64,000 nucleotides of DNA from Virgibacillus_F necropolis_A (GCF_044793635.1 NZ_CP084992.1:1302001-1366000); one strand, 5' to 3'. Positions 1-9,034 are shown, counted from the stretch's first letter. Made by a program: numbers and translations. The notes: generated from the sequence alone by a model not told the origin.

Positions 1-132
1 TAAAGCGGTCCCAACTTGACTAGGCGATGGGAATATAATATCTGCAAAAACATCTGACATATAAATTAACTGCCATAATCCTATGATTGCAACTAGAAAC
101 AGCACACGTTTAATGACTATATTCAATTTCAT
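1..132 (-). CDS. ABC transporter permease, SsuC/TauC type (partial)
   Basis: N-terminal 44 codons of an inner-membrane permease that runs off the left edge. The minus-strand ATG at 132 opens with a Lys/Arg-containing start and a hydrophobic segment (VLFLVAIIGLWQLIY), followed by an FPSPSQVGTAL-type motif typical of the SsuC/TauC/NrtB permease family. Its start lies inside the last codons of the upstream ATPase gene (23-bp overlap), so the two are translationally coupled parts of one importer. The substrate (sulfonate, taurine, nitrate or a thiamine-precursor type ligand) cannot be told from this fragment. Confidence 0.72.
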   Translation of the reverse strand, partial: MKLNIVIKRVLFLVAIIGLWQLIYMSDVFADIIFPSPSQVGTAL

Positions 133-907
133 TTGACAGCTCTTCCTTCAATACTTTGTTAATCTCACCTTCAAGCAGATCCATCACTCGTTTTTCAAGC
201 TCTATTATCTCGGGATTATCCCGTTTTCGTGGTCTGGGTATATCTACTGTGAAATCAGATATGATGCGACCAGGCCGTGTACCCATCACAACAACACGAT
301 CTGATAATTTGATAGCCTCTTGTATGCTATGTGTAACAAAGAGAATAGTTTTTTGTGTTTCCTGCCAAATTTTTACCAACTCGTCATGTAAAATATGGCG
401 TGTTTGTTCATCAAGTGCACCAAATGGTTCATCCATCAATAAAACTTTAGGATCCATTGCCAATGCCCGCGCAATAGCTACACGCTGTTGCATCCCACCT
501 GAGAGTTCATATATATAATTGGTTTTGAATTTACTTAAGTGGACCATTCTCAGAAAATGATCTGCCAGGGTGTTTGCTTCTTTCTTGCTCATCTTCCCTT
601 TTAACGGAAAAGTGATATTGTCACGTACATTAAGCCACGGAAATAAGGAAGGCTGTTGAAAAACCATGCCACGCTCAGGGCCAGCCTGCTTAATTTCTTT
701 TTCCTGAAGTGTAATGGAACCGTCTGTGATGTTTTCGAGTCCAGCTACCATCGATAGTAAAGTAGATTTCCCACAACCAGAAGGTCCAAGAATCGATACG
801 AATTGGTTTTCAGGAATCTTTAAGTCAATATCGGAAAAAACTTCAAAAGATGATTGCTGATCCTGATCGATAAAGGTCTTTCCAACATGATTCATTTGAA
901 GAAACAA
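110..907 (-). CDS. ABC transporter ATPase, SsuB/TauB family
   Basis: 265-residue ATP-binding subunit of an importer for a small organic or anionic ligand. It has Walker A GPSGCGKST near residue 41, Q-loop region FQQPSLFPW, signature LSGGMQQR, Walker B LLMDEPF and the switch His in VTHSIQEA. The start is a TTG at 907, chosen because an AGGGGG Shine-Dalgarno sits 7 nt before it; the next ATG (895) would be too far from that site. The following permease gene overlaps its 3' end. The family includes nitrate, aliphatic sulfonate, taurine and HMP transporters, and no substrate can be assigned. The substrate-binding protein is not in the window. Confidence 0.85.
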   Translation of the reverse strand: MFLQMNHVGKTFIDQDQQSSFEVFSDIDLKIPENQFVSILGPSGCGKSTLLSMVAGLENITDGSITLQEKEIKQAGPERGMVFQQPSLFPWLNVRDNITFPLKGKMSKKEANTLADHFLRMVHLSKFKTNYIYELSGGMQQRVAIARALAMDPKVLLMDEPFGALDEQTRHILHDELVKIWQETQKTILFVTHSIQEAIKLSDRVVVMGTRPGRIISDFTVDIPRPRKRDNPEIIELEKRVMDLLEGEINKVLKEELSNEIEYSH

Positions 908-1074
908 CGAACTACCCCCTAATCATAATAATTCCTATCAACAAAGTAGGTTTTAACCATTATATTAATGTTTCGACAGTTGTGTCAATTGTTTTTCTAT
1001 ATAAATAATGTGATAAACTCAAGAGGGAAGAATTATTTAATTAAAAACTAAACGATTTAATGGAGATGCTTGCA

Positions 1075-1449
1075 TTGAACACAATTGAAGAGACGATAAA
1101 GTTAGCAGGTTTCGGCAGAAAAAGAGTAATGAAAAAACAAATTAAAATAATTAGGAAAAACCTACATGAAGGTGAGAAATTACTTGGGGTTGCTGCATCA
1201 TTTCCGAAACCGATGGAGCAATTATTTGTAAGCAATAATAAAGTCATCGTCCATAAAATTGAAGGTCTAACAGATAATAAAAGTATTGAAATTCCAATTT
1301 CCACCATAAAGTCAGTGAAAGTTAAGTCAGCAGACTTCGGCGCAGAGATTAAAGTTTCAGCTCCAAACAATTCAGCAACAGTCGTAGAGATACCACTTGA
1401 TGTTGCAAAAGAAATTAAAAAGTTGATAGATTCTTTGAGAAAAGCTTAA
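1075..1449 (+). CDS. Conserved hypothetical, bacterial PH-like (YokE-type) protein
   Basis: Small cytoplasmic protein of about 124 residues with alternating beta strands (LLGVAASF, QLFVSNNKVIVHKI, ISTIKSVKV) and a C-terminal helix, the pattern of bacterial pleckstrin-homology-like YokE domains. No catalytic motif is visible. An ATG exists at 1060, but GGAGATG directly precedes an in-frame TTG at 1075 with good spacing, so TTG is the more likely start. It is divergent from the ABC operon and followed 44 nt later by a small membrane protein gene on the same strand. The function is unknown; the PH-like fold is inferred from pattern only. Confidence 0.6.
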   Translation: MNTIEETIKLAGFGRKRVMKKQIKIIRKNLHEGEKLLGVAASFPKPMEQLFVSNNKVIVHKIEGLTDNKSIEIPISTIKSVKVKSADFGAEIKVSAPNNSATVVEIPLDVAKEIKKLIDSLRKA

Positions 1450-1493
1450 ATAGTAAGAAAAGAATTTTTTAACTACACGGAGGCAGTTAAGGA

Positions 1494-1883
1494 ATGAAAG
1501 ACATCATCGTAACCTTGGCAGAAATAGTAAACAATTTTCACGATGTAATAATCGATTTGGTCGGTCTGCAAATGACAGACAAACAACTTCACTTCTGGAT
1601 TATTGGCATTATAGGGATTGTAACTTTTTTTGTTGTCTATCTATTCTTCAAGATTGTTGAAGCTATGAAGTGGAGTATTACAATCCTATCATTTATTTAT
1701 ACATTTACAGTAATGGTCGTTTTGGTCTTTGCAATAGAGCTGCAGCAGGCCATTACAAATCGTGGCAATATGGAATTTGCTGATGCAGTAATGGGATTAT
1801 GGGGCTTCCTCGTATTCTTCATGATCTATGCTTTTGTGGCTATAATCATATATATTCTAGTAAAATTTTTCAAGAAAGAATGA
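1494..1883 (+). CDS. Small integral membrane protein, unknown function
   Basis: 129-residue protein with three clear hydrophobic segments (about residues 34-54, 60-82 and 97-124) and a basic C-terminus (KFFKKE), so probably three membrane spans. Translation starts at ATG 1494 behind a GGAGG site. It follows the PH-like gene at short distance and may share its transcript. It ends before a bidirectional terminator that also serves the convergent chemotaxis operon. I do not recognise the family. Confidence 0.55.
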   Translation: MKDIIVTLAEIVNNFHDVIIDLVGLQMTDKQLHFWIIGIIGIVTFFVVYLFFKIVEAMKWSITILSFIYTFTVMVVLVFAIELQQAITNRGNMEFADAVMGLWGFLVFFMIYAFVAIIIYILVKFFKKE

Positions 1884-1917
1884 ATGAATTGGTTACGAGG
1901 TTGCACTAAATATAAAT

Positions 1918-1962
1918 AAGGATAGTTCGCCTATTCCGGCGCCCTATCCTTTATTTTATTAC
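1918..1962. terminator. Bidirectional intrinsic terminator
   Basis: Inverted repeat AAGGATAG (1918-1925) / CTATCCTT (1944-1951) with an 18-nt loop, followed on the plus strand by TTTATTTTATT. It lies between the convergent small membrane protein gene and the mcp gene. Confidence 0.6.
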
Positions 1963-1964
1963 TC

Positions 1965-3659
1965 TTAAAGTTTGAATTGACGAACCAATCCATTTAGCTC
2001 TTCAGCCAATTTGGAAAGTTGTTCTGAACTTCCTGCAACTTCTTCCATTGAACTACTTGTTTGTTGTGAAGATGCGGAGGTTTGCTCTACTCCCGCAGCT
2101 GATTCTTCTGAAATCGATGCTATTTCTTCAATCGATCCATTCATCACACTACTGTCCGCTACAATATTTGATAGGTTTCCTGATATTACTTTTATATTGG
2201 TTACCATTTCACTAATCGCTGTACTAATTCCACTAAATGTTTCACCAGTAGTCTTAATTTGATTAGTTCCAAGTTCAACTTCTGCGTAACCATCGTTTAA
2301 TGATTTCGTTACAGTATTTGTTTCATTTTGTATATTATCGACAATGCCTGTAATATCGCTTACCGAATCAGATACTTGTTCCGCAAGTTTTCTTACTTCA
2401 TCTGCTACTACGGCGAAACCTTTACCATGTTCTCCAGCTCTTGCGGCCTCTATTGCAGCGTTTAGTGCGAGAAGATTTGTTTGATCCGCAATATCTTTAA
2501 TAACCGACACTAGCTTTGAAATTTCTTGTGACTGCGTATCCAGGCCTTGTACTTTCTTCACTGCGTCTTGAACAATCTGGTCAATCTTAGCCATCTGTTC
2601 ATTAGATGACTGCATTAACTGGCTTCCCTCATTAGTCATTCCTAATACCCTATCTGAAGCATGTTGAATGTGCTCGCCTTTTGTATTAGCTTCTTGTACT
2701 TTAGTTGTAAATGAACTCATGGTAGATGCTAGTTCACTTGCACTGTTTGCTTGTGTTTCCGAACCTGATGCTAATTCTTGCATAGTAGTTGCTACCTGTT
2801 CTGAACCAGCCTTAACTTCATTTGCTGACTGGGTTAATTCCTCGCTTTGACCTGTTACAGATTCAGAAACCACATTAATTTTGTTTAATAATTCCCGTGT
2901 ATTATTATTCATTTCATTTGTTGCTACAACTAGCTGGCCAATCTCATCTTTAGAATTTGTTTCTAGTAGATCTTGACTTAAATCCCCATCCGCAATTAAC
3001 TTCATTCGTTTCATAACCGCAACAATCGGTTTTGAGATCATCCGTGATGTGAACAGTGCAGTAATTATCCCAAGGACCACAACCAAAATAGACACTGCTA
3101 TTACAAAAATAGAAGTAGCTTTACCACTTTCTAAAATATCATTTCCTGTTTTTTGAATTAGGTTTTCTCTAGTCGCAGCCATCTCCTCGAATCCAGCCAT
3201 TATTTCTTTGGCAAGCGGCTTAACTTCGGAAGACAATATATCCATTGCTTTCTGTTTGTTTCCACTGTCATATGCTGCAAAAACTTTATCTAAAGCCGTT
3301 CCCCATTCTATTTTTTTCTCAATAAGTTTCTCAACTTTTTTTGAATCACTTAAATTCAAAACATGTTCTTCAAGTTCTATGCTCTCTTCTATTTGGGCAT
3401 CAAATTGTTTTCTAAATTCATCATCATCGTATAATAAGAAAGCACGTACTAACGCAGTTCTATTCGCCATGTTATAGGCTATCTTTTCATCCGCAATTAA
3501 CAATGGAAGCTGTTCATCAACAATCTCTTTCGTATCTTGGTTTGTTTTTTCAATCGCCAAATAGTTAAATACTCCTAAAACAAGAACTAAAAAAATGATT
3601 AAAGAAAAACCGAATAGGATTTTGGTATTTATACTTTTAAAATTGAATAATTTCTTCAT
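1965..3659 (-). CDS. Methyl-accepting chemotaxis protein
   Basis: 564-residue membrane receptor that controls CheA kinase activity in response to a ligand. Visible in order: TM1 (about 14-34), a helical periplasm-facing region resembling a four-helix-bundle 4HB_MCP sensor (35-180), TM2 (about 183-204), a HAMP linker (SRMISKPIVAVMKRM, 205-258), then a long coiled cytoplasmic domain with the conserved hairpin tip IADQTNLLALNAAIEAARAG and VVADEVRKLAEQ. Glutamine/glutamate-rich heptads on both sides are likely methylation helices. It is the last gene of the cheX-A-W-Y-mcp operon, a receptor encoded together with its own signalling proteins. The ligand is unknown. Confidence 0.93.
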   Translation of the reverse strand: MKKLFNFKSINTKILFGFSLIIFLVLVLGVFNYLAIEKTNQDTKEIVDEQLPLLIADEKIAYNMANRTALVRAFLLYDDDEFRKQFDAQIEESIELEEHVLNLSDSKKVEKLIEKKIEWGTALDKVFAAYDSGNKQKAMDILSSEVKPLAKEIMAGFEEMAATRENLIQKTGNDILESGKATSIFVIAVSILVVVLGIITALFTSRMISKPIVAVMKRMKLIADGDLSQDLLETNSKDEIGQLVVATNEMNNNTRELLNKINVVSESVTGQSEELTQSANEVKAGSEQVATTMQELASGSETQANSASELASTMSSFTTKVQEANTKGEHIQHASDRVLGMTNEGSQLMQSSNEQMAKIDQIVQDAVKKVQGLDTQSQEISKLVSVIKDIADQTNLLALNAAIEAARAGEHGKGFAVVADEVRKLAEQVSDSVSDITGIVDNIQNETNTVTKSLNDGYAEVELGTNQIKTTGETFSGISTAISEMVTNIKVISGNLSNIVADSSVMNGSIEEIASISEESAAGVEQTSASSQQTSSSMEEVAGSSEQLSKLAEELNGLVRQFKL

Positions 3660-3681
3660 GACATGTCCCTCTTTTACTGGT

Positions 3682-4041
3682 TTAGTTTAAAACTTTCTCC
3701 ACCGATTCCTTGATTCGTTCTGCGGTAAAAGGCTTGACGATAAAATCCTTTGCCCCCGCCTGTATAGCATCGACAACCATCCCCTGCTGCCCCATAGCGG
3801 AACACATAATAATCTTGACGTTAGCATCCAACTTCTTTATCTCCTTAACTGCGTCTACACCATTCATTTCCGGCATGGTGATGTCCATGGTGACGAGATC
3901 TGGTTTTAACTCTTGGTATTTTTCAACAGCATCTAGTCCATTTTCCGCTTCTCCAACCACCTCATGGCCTAGCTTTGTTATATTATCTTTTAATTGCATG
4001 CGCATAAACGCTGCATCATCCGTTATTAATACCCTTGCCAT
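3682..4041 (-). CDS. cheY: CheY-type response regulator
   Basis: 119-residue single-domain receiver that is phosphorylated by CheA. The acidic pair D8-D9, phospho-acceptor D53 (VTMDITMPEM), switch Ser in MCSAMG and the conserved Lys in FIVKPF are all present. There is no output domain, so it should act by protein contact, as CheY does at the flagellar switch. It sits 22 nt upstream of mcp and 20 nt downstream of cheW in one operon. Confidence 0.93.
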   Translation of the reverse strand: MARVLITDDAAFMRMQLKDNITKLGHEVVGEAENGLDAVEKYQELKPDLVTMDITMPEMNGVDAVKEIKKLDANVKIIMCSAMGQQGMVVDAIQAGAKDFIVKPFTAERIKESVEKVLN

Positions 4042-4061
4042 TGTTGTTTTCCCCCTCTGAT

Positions 4062-4523
4062 TTACTTCTCTACTACTTCTTGCACTTCATTGATTTCATC
4101 TAGATTTAAAATACATTCAAAATCTAGTAAAATTAATAGTTTGCTTTCCAATTTAGCTACACCTTTTATGAAAGCTTCATTGACACCACCAATAATTTTC
4201 GGAGAATCTTCAACCACATTCGGGTTAATGTCGATAACATCAGTTGCAGAATCAACAATTAAGCCTACTTGTACATGGTTAACGTCAACGATTAAGACAC
4301 GTGTTTCATCAGTGAAATTTGTATCTCCTATTTGTAGCCGTTCCTTTAAATCAACAATAGGTGTAATGTCTCCACGTAGATTAATAACACCTTTTATAAA
4401 GTTAGATGTCCCAGGAACCTCGGTAACATCCGTCACTCTTTCAATAGAACGAACATGTTGAATTTCGACTCCATACTTTTGTTCTTTCAACTGAAATACG
4501 ATAACCTTTAACAATTCTTCCAT
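4062..4523 (-). CDS. cheW: CheW-like coupling protein
   Basis: 153-residue adaptor that links receptors to CheA. A single CheW/SH3-like domain covers nearly the whole protein, with the typical FQLKEQKYGVEIQHVRSIER start, GVINLRGDITPIVDL core and LLILLDFECIL end. GGGG-type ribosome binding sequence precedes ATG 4523. It is followed closely by cheY and preceded closely by cheA. CheV is excluded because there is no receiver domain. Confidence 0.93.
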   Translation of the reverse strand: MEELLKVIVFQLKEQKYGVEIQHVRSIERVTDVTEVPGTSNFIKGVINLRGDITPIVDLKERLQIGDTNFTDETRVLIVDVNHVQVGLIVDSATDVIDINPNVVEDSPKIIGGVNEAFIKGVAKLESKLLILLDFECILNLDEINEVQEVVEK

Positions 4524-4540
4524 TCGTAAGCCCCTCTTTT

Positions 4541-6506
4541 CTATTTGATTAATGCATTCGGATCTATAATCAACGAGACGCGACCATCACCTAAAATGGT
4601 TGCTCCTGAAATAGCGTATACATTACGCAAATAATTGCCCAATGACTTTAAGACGACTTCCCGCTGACCTATCAATGAATCTACTATTAATCCTGTCAAT
4701 CTATCCCCTTTTTTAATAATGACAATCGAATAGTTTTGCCCTTTTATTTCTTGGTCATCGTAAACCACGAATACTTCTTTTAAGGATAGAAGAGGAACCA
4801 CTTCACCTCTAAAGTCCATTACCTTCTTCCCGTGTGCGTACATGATTTGCTCTTCCTCTAACAGCACTGTTTCCACGATTGAAGAAAGTGGTACAGCATA
4901 GGTTTCGGTTTGAACCTTAACTAGTAATGTTGAAAGAATAGAAAGTGTCAAAGGTAATTGGATGGAAAATTTACTTCCTTTTCCTGATGTCGACTCTATG
5001 AAAATACTTCCACCGAGTGATTCTATTTTACTTCTGACCACATCTAAACCAACACCACGTCCTGATATATCAGTAATTTCATCAGCTGTACTAAATCCGG
5101 ATGATAATATTACCTGATAAACCTCTTCATCCGGAAGAGCCTCAGATTGTTCAAGTGTGAACAAATTATTTTCGACTGCCTTTTCAACTACTTTTTCCAG
5201 GTTAATTCCAGCACCATCATCTTCTATTTCAATAAACACATGGTTGCCACTATGAAAGGCACGTAAGTTCAGATTTCCTTCTTCTGACTTTCCAGATTGT
5301 TTACGTTCCAATGGTGATTCAATGCCATGATCGATTGAATTTCGTATTAAGTGAACTAAAGGATCGCCAATTTCATCGATAACCGTTCTGTCTAGCTCCG
5401 TATCTGCACCACTTACTTCCAAATTTATTTTTTTGTCTAAATCCTTTGCTAGACCTATTACCATACGGGGGAATCGATTAAAAACTTGCTCAATAGGTAC
5501 CATTCGCATCGTTAATATCAAACTTTGCAAATCCTCGGAAACTCTGGACATGTGCTCTACTGTTTCTGTTAACTCATGGTTTTCTAGTTTTTTTGAGAGA
5601 TCTTCCAATCTACCTCGATCTATAACTACCTCTTCAAATAGATTCATTAATTCATCGATACGTTCACTATTGACGCGAATTGTTTTAGAGCCAATTGATT
5701 TACTATTATTAGGGTTAGGCTCATTATCTACCGTTTCCGGCTGCTTATTTTGCATTTTCTGTTGCTTCAAAGCAGCGAAACTTGATAATTCAACTTTTTG
5801 AATCTCTGAAACCTTAGGTATACGATCCCGAATATCCTCCGGTGCCTCCTTTGATAAGAAAACAAGAGAAAATTCCTGTTCAAAATTTTCTTCCTCTAGT
5901 TCTTCAACTGGAAGGAACAGACTTAATAACCTCGCCTAACTCCTTCAATACTTCAAAAACCATATATACACGTGCAGCTTTTAACATACAATCTTCCGTT
6001 AATCCAACTGTTAATTGAAAAGCTTCAAAGTCCTTTTCTTTTGCCTGAGAGATAACCGTTGCCTGGTATTCATCAATCTCCATATCCATACTTTGACTTA
6101 GCTTTTTCTTTGGAGTGTTAACAGCGGTGCCCTTTTCGATTTGTTCTAAACGGATAACGAGATCTGAAACATCTTTTTTCCCATCCTCACCATTACCAAT
6201 TGCACGAACCATTTCCTCCAAAGACTCAATTGCCTCAAAAGTTACATCAATAACCTCAGTATTTACAGCTAGTTCATTATTACGGATTTTATCAAGCACA
6301 TTTTCCATTTGATGTGTTAAAGATGCAATATCCTCGAATTCCATTGTCGCGGCCATACCTTTTAACGTATGTGCAGACCTGAAAATCTCATTAACAATCG
6401 CTAGATCTTGTGGTTGTTTTTCCAATTTAAGAAGATTGTCGTTAACAGATTGTAAATGTTCGTTACTTTCATCAAGAAACATCCCTATGTATTGATTCGT
6501 TTCCAT
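4541..6506 (-). pseudogene. cheA: Chemotaxis histidine kinase CheA, interrupted by a one-base frameshift
   Basis: Together the two frames encode a full-length CheA of about 654 residues. The first frame (6506-5904) holds the P1 phosphotransfer domain with H46 in FRSAHTLKGMAA and most of P2, then stops at TGA 5906-5904 just after VIKSVPSS. The matching continuation VEELEEENF begins in the other frame at 5908 and runs uninterrupted to 4541. That part carries the rest of P2, the P3 dimerisation helices, the P4 ATPase domain (N box LVHLIRNSIDHG, G1 DDGAGI, G2 GRGVGLDVV) and the P5 CheW-like domain. One extra base near 5909 explains the break; removing it gives VPSVEELEEENF, which fits the CheA family. 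Real mutation, assembly error or recoding cannot be told apart here. Confidence 0.85.
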
Positions 6507-6533
6507 CCAATACTTCCTTTCTAATAATCACCA

Positions 6534-6995
6534 TCAATCCAGTAATAAGTAAATTTCCATTTCTCCAACCTGATCGAAGTCTACTGTTACTTTAATAGCC
6601 CTTTCAAATCCTGATAATTTCGTATTGCCTTCAATGATTGTTGGTGAAGTAATATCAGTATTGATTCCCTCTTTTACAATGTTCGTTGAAAGACTTCCTG
6701 CTATCATATTTCCCAATTCACCACTAAAAGACGAAAGCATTTCCCCCTCTACAGGCATTCCAAACATAGCTTCACCAATTGAGCCAAAGGTAGCCGTATC
6801 GCCTGCTAGAACTAATTTCCCTTTTACATCACCTGTAATACCGATAAGAACGCCAAACTGAATATGTAATAGTTGTTCTAATAATTGTGGTTTAGCTATC
6901 TCATGTTTAATAGGGACTACCGTTTTTAAAGAAGTATATGTACCGTTCAATAATTCTTTAACAGACCTATTTCTTTCCTCTACCGAAATTGTCAA
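6534..6995 (-). CDS. cheX: CheX-type CheY-P phosphatase
   Basis: About 153-residue protein of the CheC/CheX/FliY phosphatase family, which removes phosphate from CheY-P. The catalytic ExxN motif is seen in SGELGNMIAGSL; CheX has a single such motif, and only one is present. The open frame extends to 7112, but that extension runs through the riboswitch terminator and aptamer. I therefore place the start at TTG 6995, preceded by AAAGGGAAGTGG; the resulting length is normal for CheX. It is the first gene of the operon and directly follows the c-di-GMP switch. Confidence 0.8.
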   Translation of the reverse strand: MTISVEERNRSVKELLNGTYTSLKTVVPIKHEIAKPQLLEQLLHIQFGVLIGITGDVKGKLVLAGDTATFGSIGEAMFGMPVEGEMLSSFSGELGNMIAGSLSTNIVKEGINTDITSPTIIEGNTKLSGFERAIKVTVDFDQVGEMEIYLLLD

Positions 6996-7025
6996 TACAA
7001 CCACTTCCCTTTTTAAAAATTCCAC

Positions 7026-7064
7026 AAAAAAATTGACTACTCTAGGTATCATAGAATAGCCAAT
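7026..7064 (-). terminator. Riboswitch-controlled intrinsic terminator upstream of cheX
   Basis: On the minus strand ATTGGCTATTCTA (7064-7052) pairs with TAGAGTAGTCAAT (7044-7032) over 13 positions with two G-U pairs, followed by seven T. It lies between the c-di-GMP aptamer and the cheX start. The TTGGC base of its 5' arm can instead pair with GCCA of the aptamer, giving a plausible antiterminator. Confidence 0.8.
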
Positions 7065-7077
7065 TGATTTCAATAAA

Positions 7078-7194
7078 TATTGAAAATCGTTATCTGGCAA
7101 CCAGGCAATCATAGTGTGAAGATTTCTGAACCCACACGTTAGACCCTAAGCTTTGCGTCCTACCCTTTCGAATAGTTTGCCTTTATCTTCAATA
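7078..7194 (-). promoter_or_regulatory. Cyclic-di-GMP class I (GEMM-I) riboswitch
   Basis: The minus-strand leader shows the conserved GEMM-I blocks in order: GGCAAAC (7181-7175), a TCGAAAGG tetraloop segment, GGACGCAAAGC (7160-7150), GGGTCTAA, and the 3' block TGCCTGGTTGCCA with the tetraloop receptor/P3 side. A closing P1 helix of 10 pairs forms between TATTGAAGAT (7194-7185) and ATTTTCAATA (7087-7078). Downstream is an intrinsic terminator. A competing hairpin pairs GCCA and GATTT (aptamer 3' side) with AAATC and TGGC, which would break both P1 and the terminator base. Ligand binding is therefore predicted to favour termination (OFF switch) for cheX-A-W-Y-mcp. Confidence 0.9.
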
Positions 7195-7226
7195 ATATAA
7201 GTCTTTATAACTAGTTCTTTAGTCAT

Positions 7227-7253
7227 ATTATACCATTTCCATTTAAATTTCAA
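7227..7253 (-). promoter_or_regulatory. Promoter of the riboswitch-chemotaxis operon
   Basis: Minus-strand TGGTATAAT gives an extended -10 (TATAAT at 7232-7227). A TTGAAA -35 lies at 7253-7248 with a short 15-nt spacer. Transcription would start about 25 nt before riboswitch P1. Confidence 0.55.
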
Positions 7254-7322
7254 CGATGTTCGACAGCTTTTATTAGAAAAGTACTACTCTTCTCATCCCC
7301 TGTGTTTAATTAATAGCATAAG

Positions 7323-7440
7323 AAAAGCGCAAGCGCCTTGGTCAGCCCCGACAAGTTTAAGACGAAACTCTTAGTGGTGATTTTTATCACAAAGAGATTT
7401 GACTTAAAACCTCAGGCGGTCTAGGGCGCTTGCGCTAGAC
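7323..7440. repeat. Dispersed palindromic repeat, family A copy 1
   Basis: About 118 bp, bounded by AAAAGCGCAAGCGCC and GGGCGCTTGCGCT, with an inner imperfect hairpin around GTGATTTTTATCAC. A nearly identical copy lies at 18351, and a larger relative with the same ends at 39780. It is non-coding and lies between the xylAB terminator and the chemotaxis promoter. Confidence 0.8.
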
Positions 7441-7477
7441 AGATTAACGCCAAAGTTTTATACTTTCTTTCCTAATT

Positions 7478-7507
7478 AAAAAAAGACAGGTTTTAAAACC
7501 TGCCTTT
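7478..7507 (-). terminator. Intrinsic terminator of xylAB
   Basis: Minus strand: AAAGGCAGGTTTT (7507-7495) pairs with AAAACCTGTCTTT (7494-7482), one mismatch or wobble, then a run of seven T. It lies 22 nt after the xylB stop. Confidence 0.85.
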
Positions 7508-7529
7508 AGCATAAAAATAGTACTACTAT

Positions 7530-9029
7530 TTACTTCCGATATTCAAGAAGGTCCTCATTTAACTGTTTAGTACTTTTATAGACATCTTGGTAGATTGCAA
7601 ATAACTTCTTATATGCACGCACATTCTCTTCATCTGGTAAAAATTCTTTATCTACCTTCAAAAATTGATCCGCACATTCCCTTAAGGAATCAAACCAACC
7701 ACATCCATAAGCTGCTAGCATAGCCGCTCCCATTCCTGGTCCCTGTTCACTTGAAAGTTTAATGATTTTCGCATCAAAAATATCAGCCTGCATCTGTAAC
7801 CAGATATCATTTCTGGCACCGCCACCAGTTGAAACAATAGAATCAATATTTTTACCTTGATTGCGGAAAATGTTAATAGATTCATTTAAGGAAAAAGTAA
7901 TTCCCTCAAGAACAGCTCTTACAAAGTCTTTACGTTCATGTGAACTATCCATACCGACAAAACTTGCACGGATTGTAGCGTCGGCATAAGGGGTCCGTTC
8001 TCCTACCAAATATGGAGTGAATAACAAGCCATTTGATCCTAGTGGAACAGAACCTACTTCAGCAACTAACGCTTCAAATGACTGATCCTTCGCAAATACA
8101 TCTTTAAACCAACTAAGGCTATGTCCTGCTGAAAGGGTAACACCCATTGTATAAAACGCTTTGGGATCTCCATGATTAAAGTAATGAACTTTTCCTTGGA
8201 AATCTTTATCATCACTTTCCTCATAGGAAAGAACAACACCTGACGTCCCAATACTGCAAAGTGTTTTTCCATCTTCCAATATTCCCGAACCAATTGCACC
8301 ACAGGCATTGTCCGCACCACCAGCAAATACTTTGGTAGACTTCGCTAGACCTGTAGTAACCGCTAATTCTTGGTTTATTTCTCCTACCTCAGCATGCGAT
8401 TCCACGAGTGGAGGGCAAAGATCTGAATCAATCTCTAATAAATCACAGATTTCTTTACTCCATTCTTTCTTACTAATATCCAACAATAACGTACCTGCCG
8501 CATCAGAATATTCCATCTGCAATTGACCTGTCAGCTTATATCGCAAGTAATCTTTTGGTAAAACAAATGTTCTTGCTTTCTCATATAATGCGGGTTCATG
8601 TTCTTTTACCCATAACAGCTTTGGTAATGTGAACCCTTCCAATGCCGGATTTTTCGTTATTTCCAACAAACGTTCTTCACCGACGGTATCATAAATATGC
8701 CGGCATTGTTCGGTTGTACGGGTATCATTCCAAAGAATAGCGTTTCGCAAAACCTCATCGTTTTCATCAAGAAGAACCAGGCCATGCATTTGTCCAGAAA
8801 AACTAATCCCTTCAATGTCTTCCGGATCACCTTGGTAATCCTTCAACAGGTCAGACAGCCCTGCGACTGTCTGATCCACCCATACTTGAGGGTCTTGTTC
8901 ACTGTACCCGGTTTTTTCTTGAATTAATGGATAAGATTTTGAAACTTCCTGTGTTACATCTCCATTTTTGTTTACTAATAAAATTTTTACTGCACTGGTA
9001 CCTAAATCTATTCCCACTACATATTTCAT
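7530..9029 (-). CDS. xylB: Xylulokinase
   Basis: 499-residue FGGY-family kinase that phosphorylates D-xylulose to xylulose 5-phosphate for the pentose phosphate pathway. The N-terminal phosphate-binding motif GIDLGTSAVK, substrate-side FSGQMHGLV, WNDTRT and the C-terminal adenosine motif STGGGARNDIWLQM are typical of XylB, and the length is normal. A GGGGGAA site precedes ATG 9029. It starts 5 nt after xylA ends, so the two are co-transcribed from the XylR-controlled promoter, and transcription ends at the terminator at 7478-7507. Confidence 0.95.
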   Translation of the reverse strand: MKYVVGIDLGTSAVKILLVNKNGDVTQEVSKSYPLIQEKTGYSEQDPQVWVDQTVAGLSDLLKDYQGDPEDIEGISFSGQMHGLVLLDENDEVLRNAILWNDTRTTEQCRHIYDTVGEERLLEITKNPALEGFTLPKLLWVKEHEPALYEKARTFVLPKDYLRYKLTGQLQMEYSDAAGTLLLDISKKEWSKEICDLLEIDSDLCPPLVESHAEVGEINQELAVTTGLAKSTKVFAGGADNACGAIGSGILEDGKTLCSIGTSGVVLSYEESDDKDFQGKVHYFNHGDPKAFYTMGVTLSAGHSLSWFKDVFAKDQSFEALVAEVGSVPLGSNGLLFTPYLVGERTPYADATIRASFVGMDSSHERKDFVRAVLEGITFSLNESINIFRNQGKNIDSIVSTGGGARNDIWLQMQADIFDAKIIKLSSEQGPGMGAAMLAAYGCGWFDSLRECADQFLKVDKEFLPDEENVRAYKKLFAIYQDVYKSTKQLNEDLLEYRK

Positions 9030-9034
9030 AGCAA

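Noticed and set aside
5900..5912. Programmed +1 frameshift in cheA as the preferred explanation
   Set aside because: The AGT TGA context is weak compared with the known prfB-type site, and there is no obvious upstream Shine-Dalgarno stimulator; a simple indel or sequence error is more economical.
7065..7112. N-terminal extension of cheX beginning at ATG 7112
   Set aside because: It would read through the terminator hairpin and the 3' part of the riboswitch aptamer and has no ribosome binding site; TTG 6995 gives a normal CheX length.
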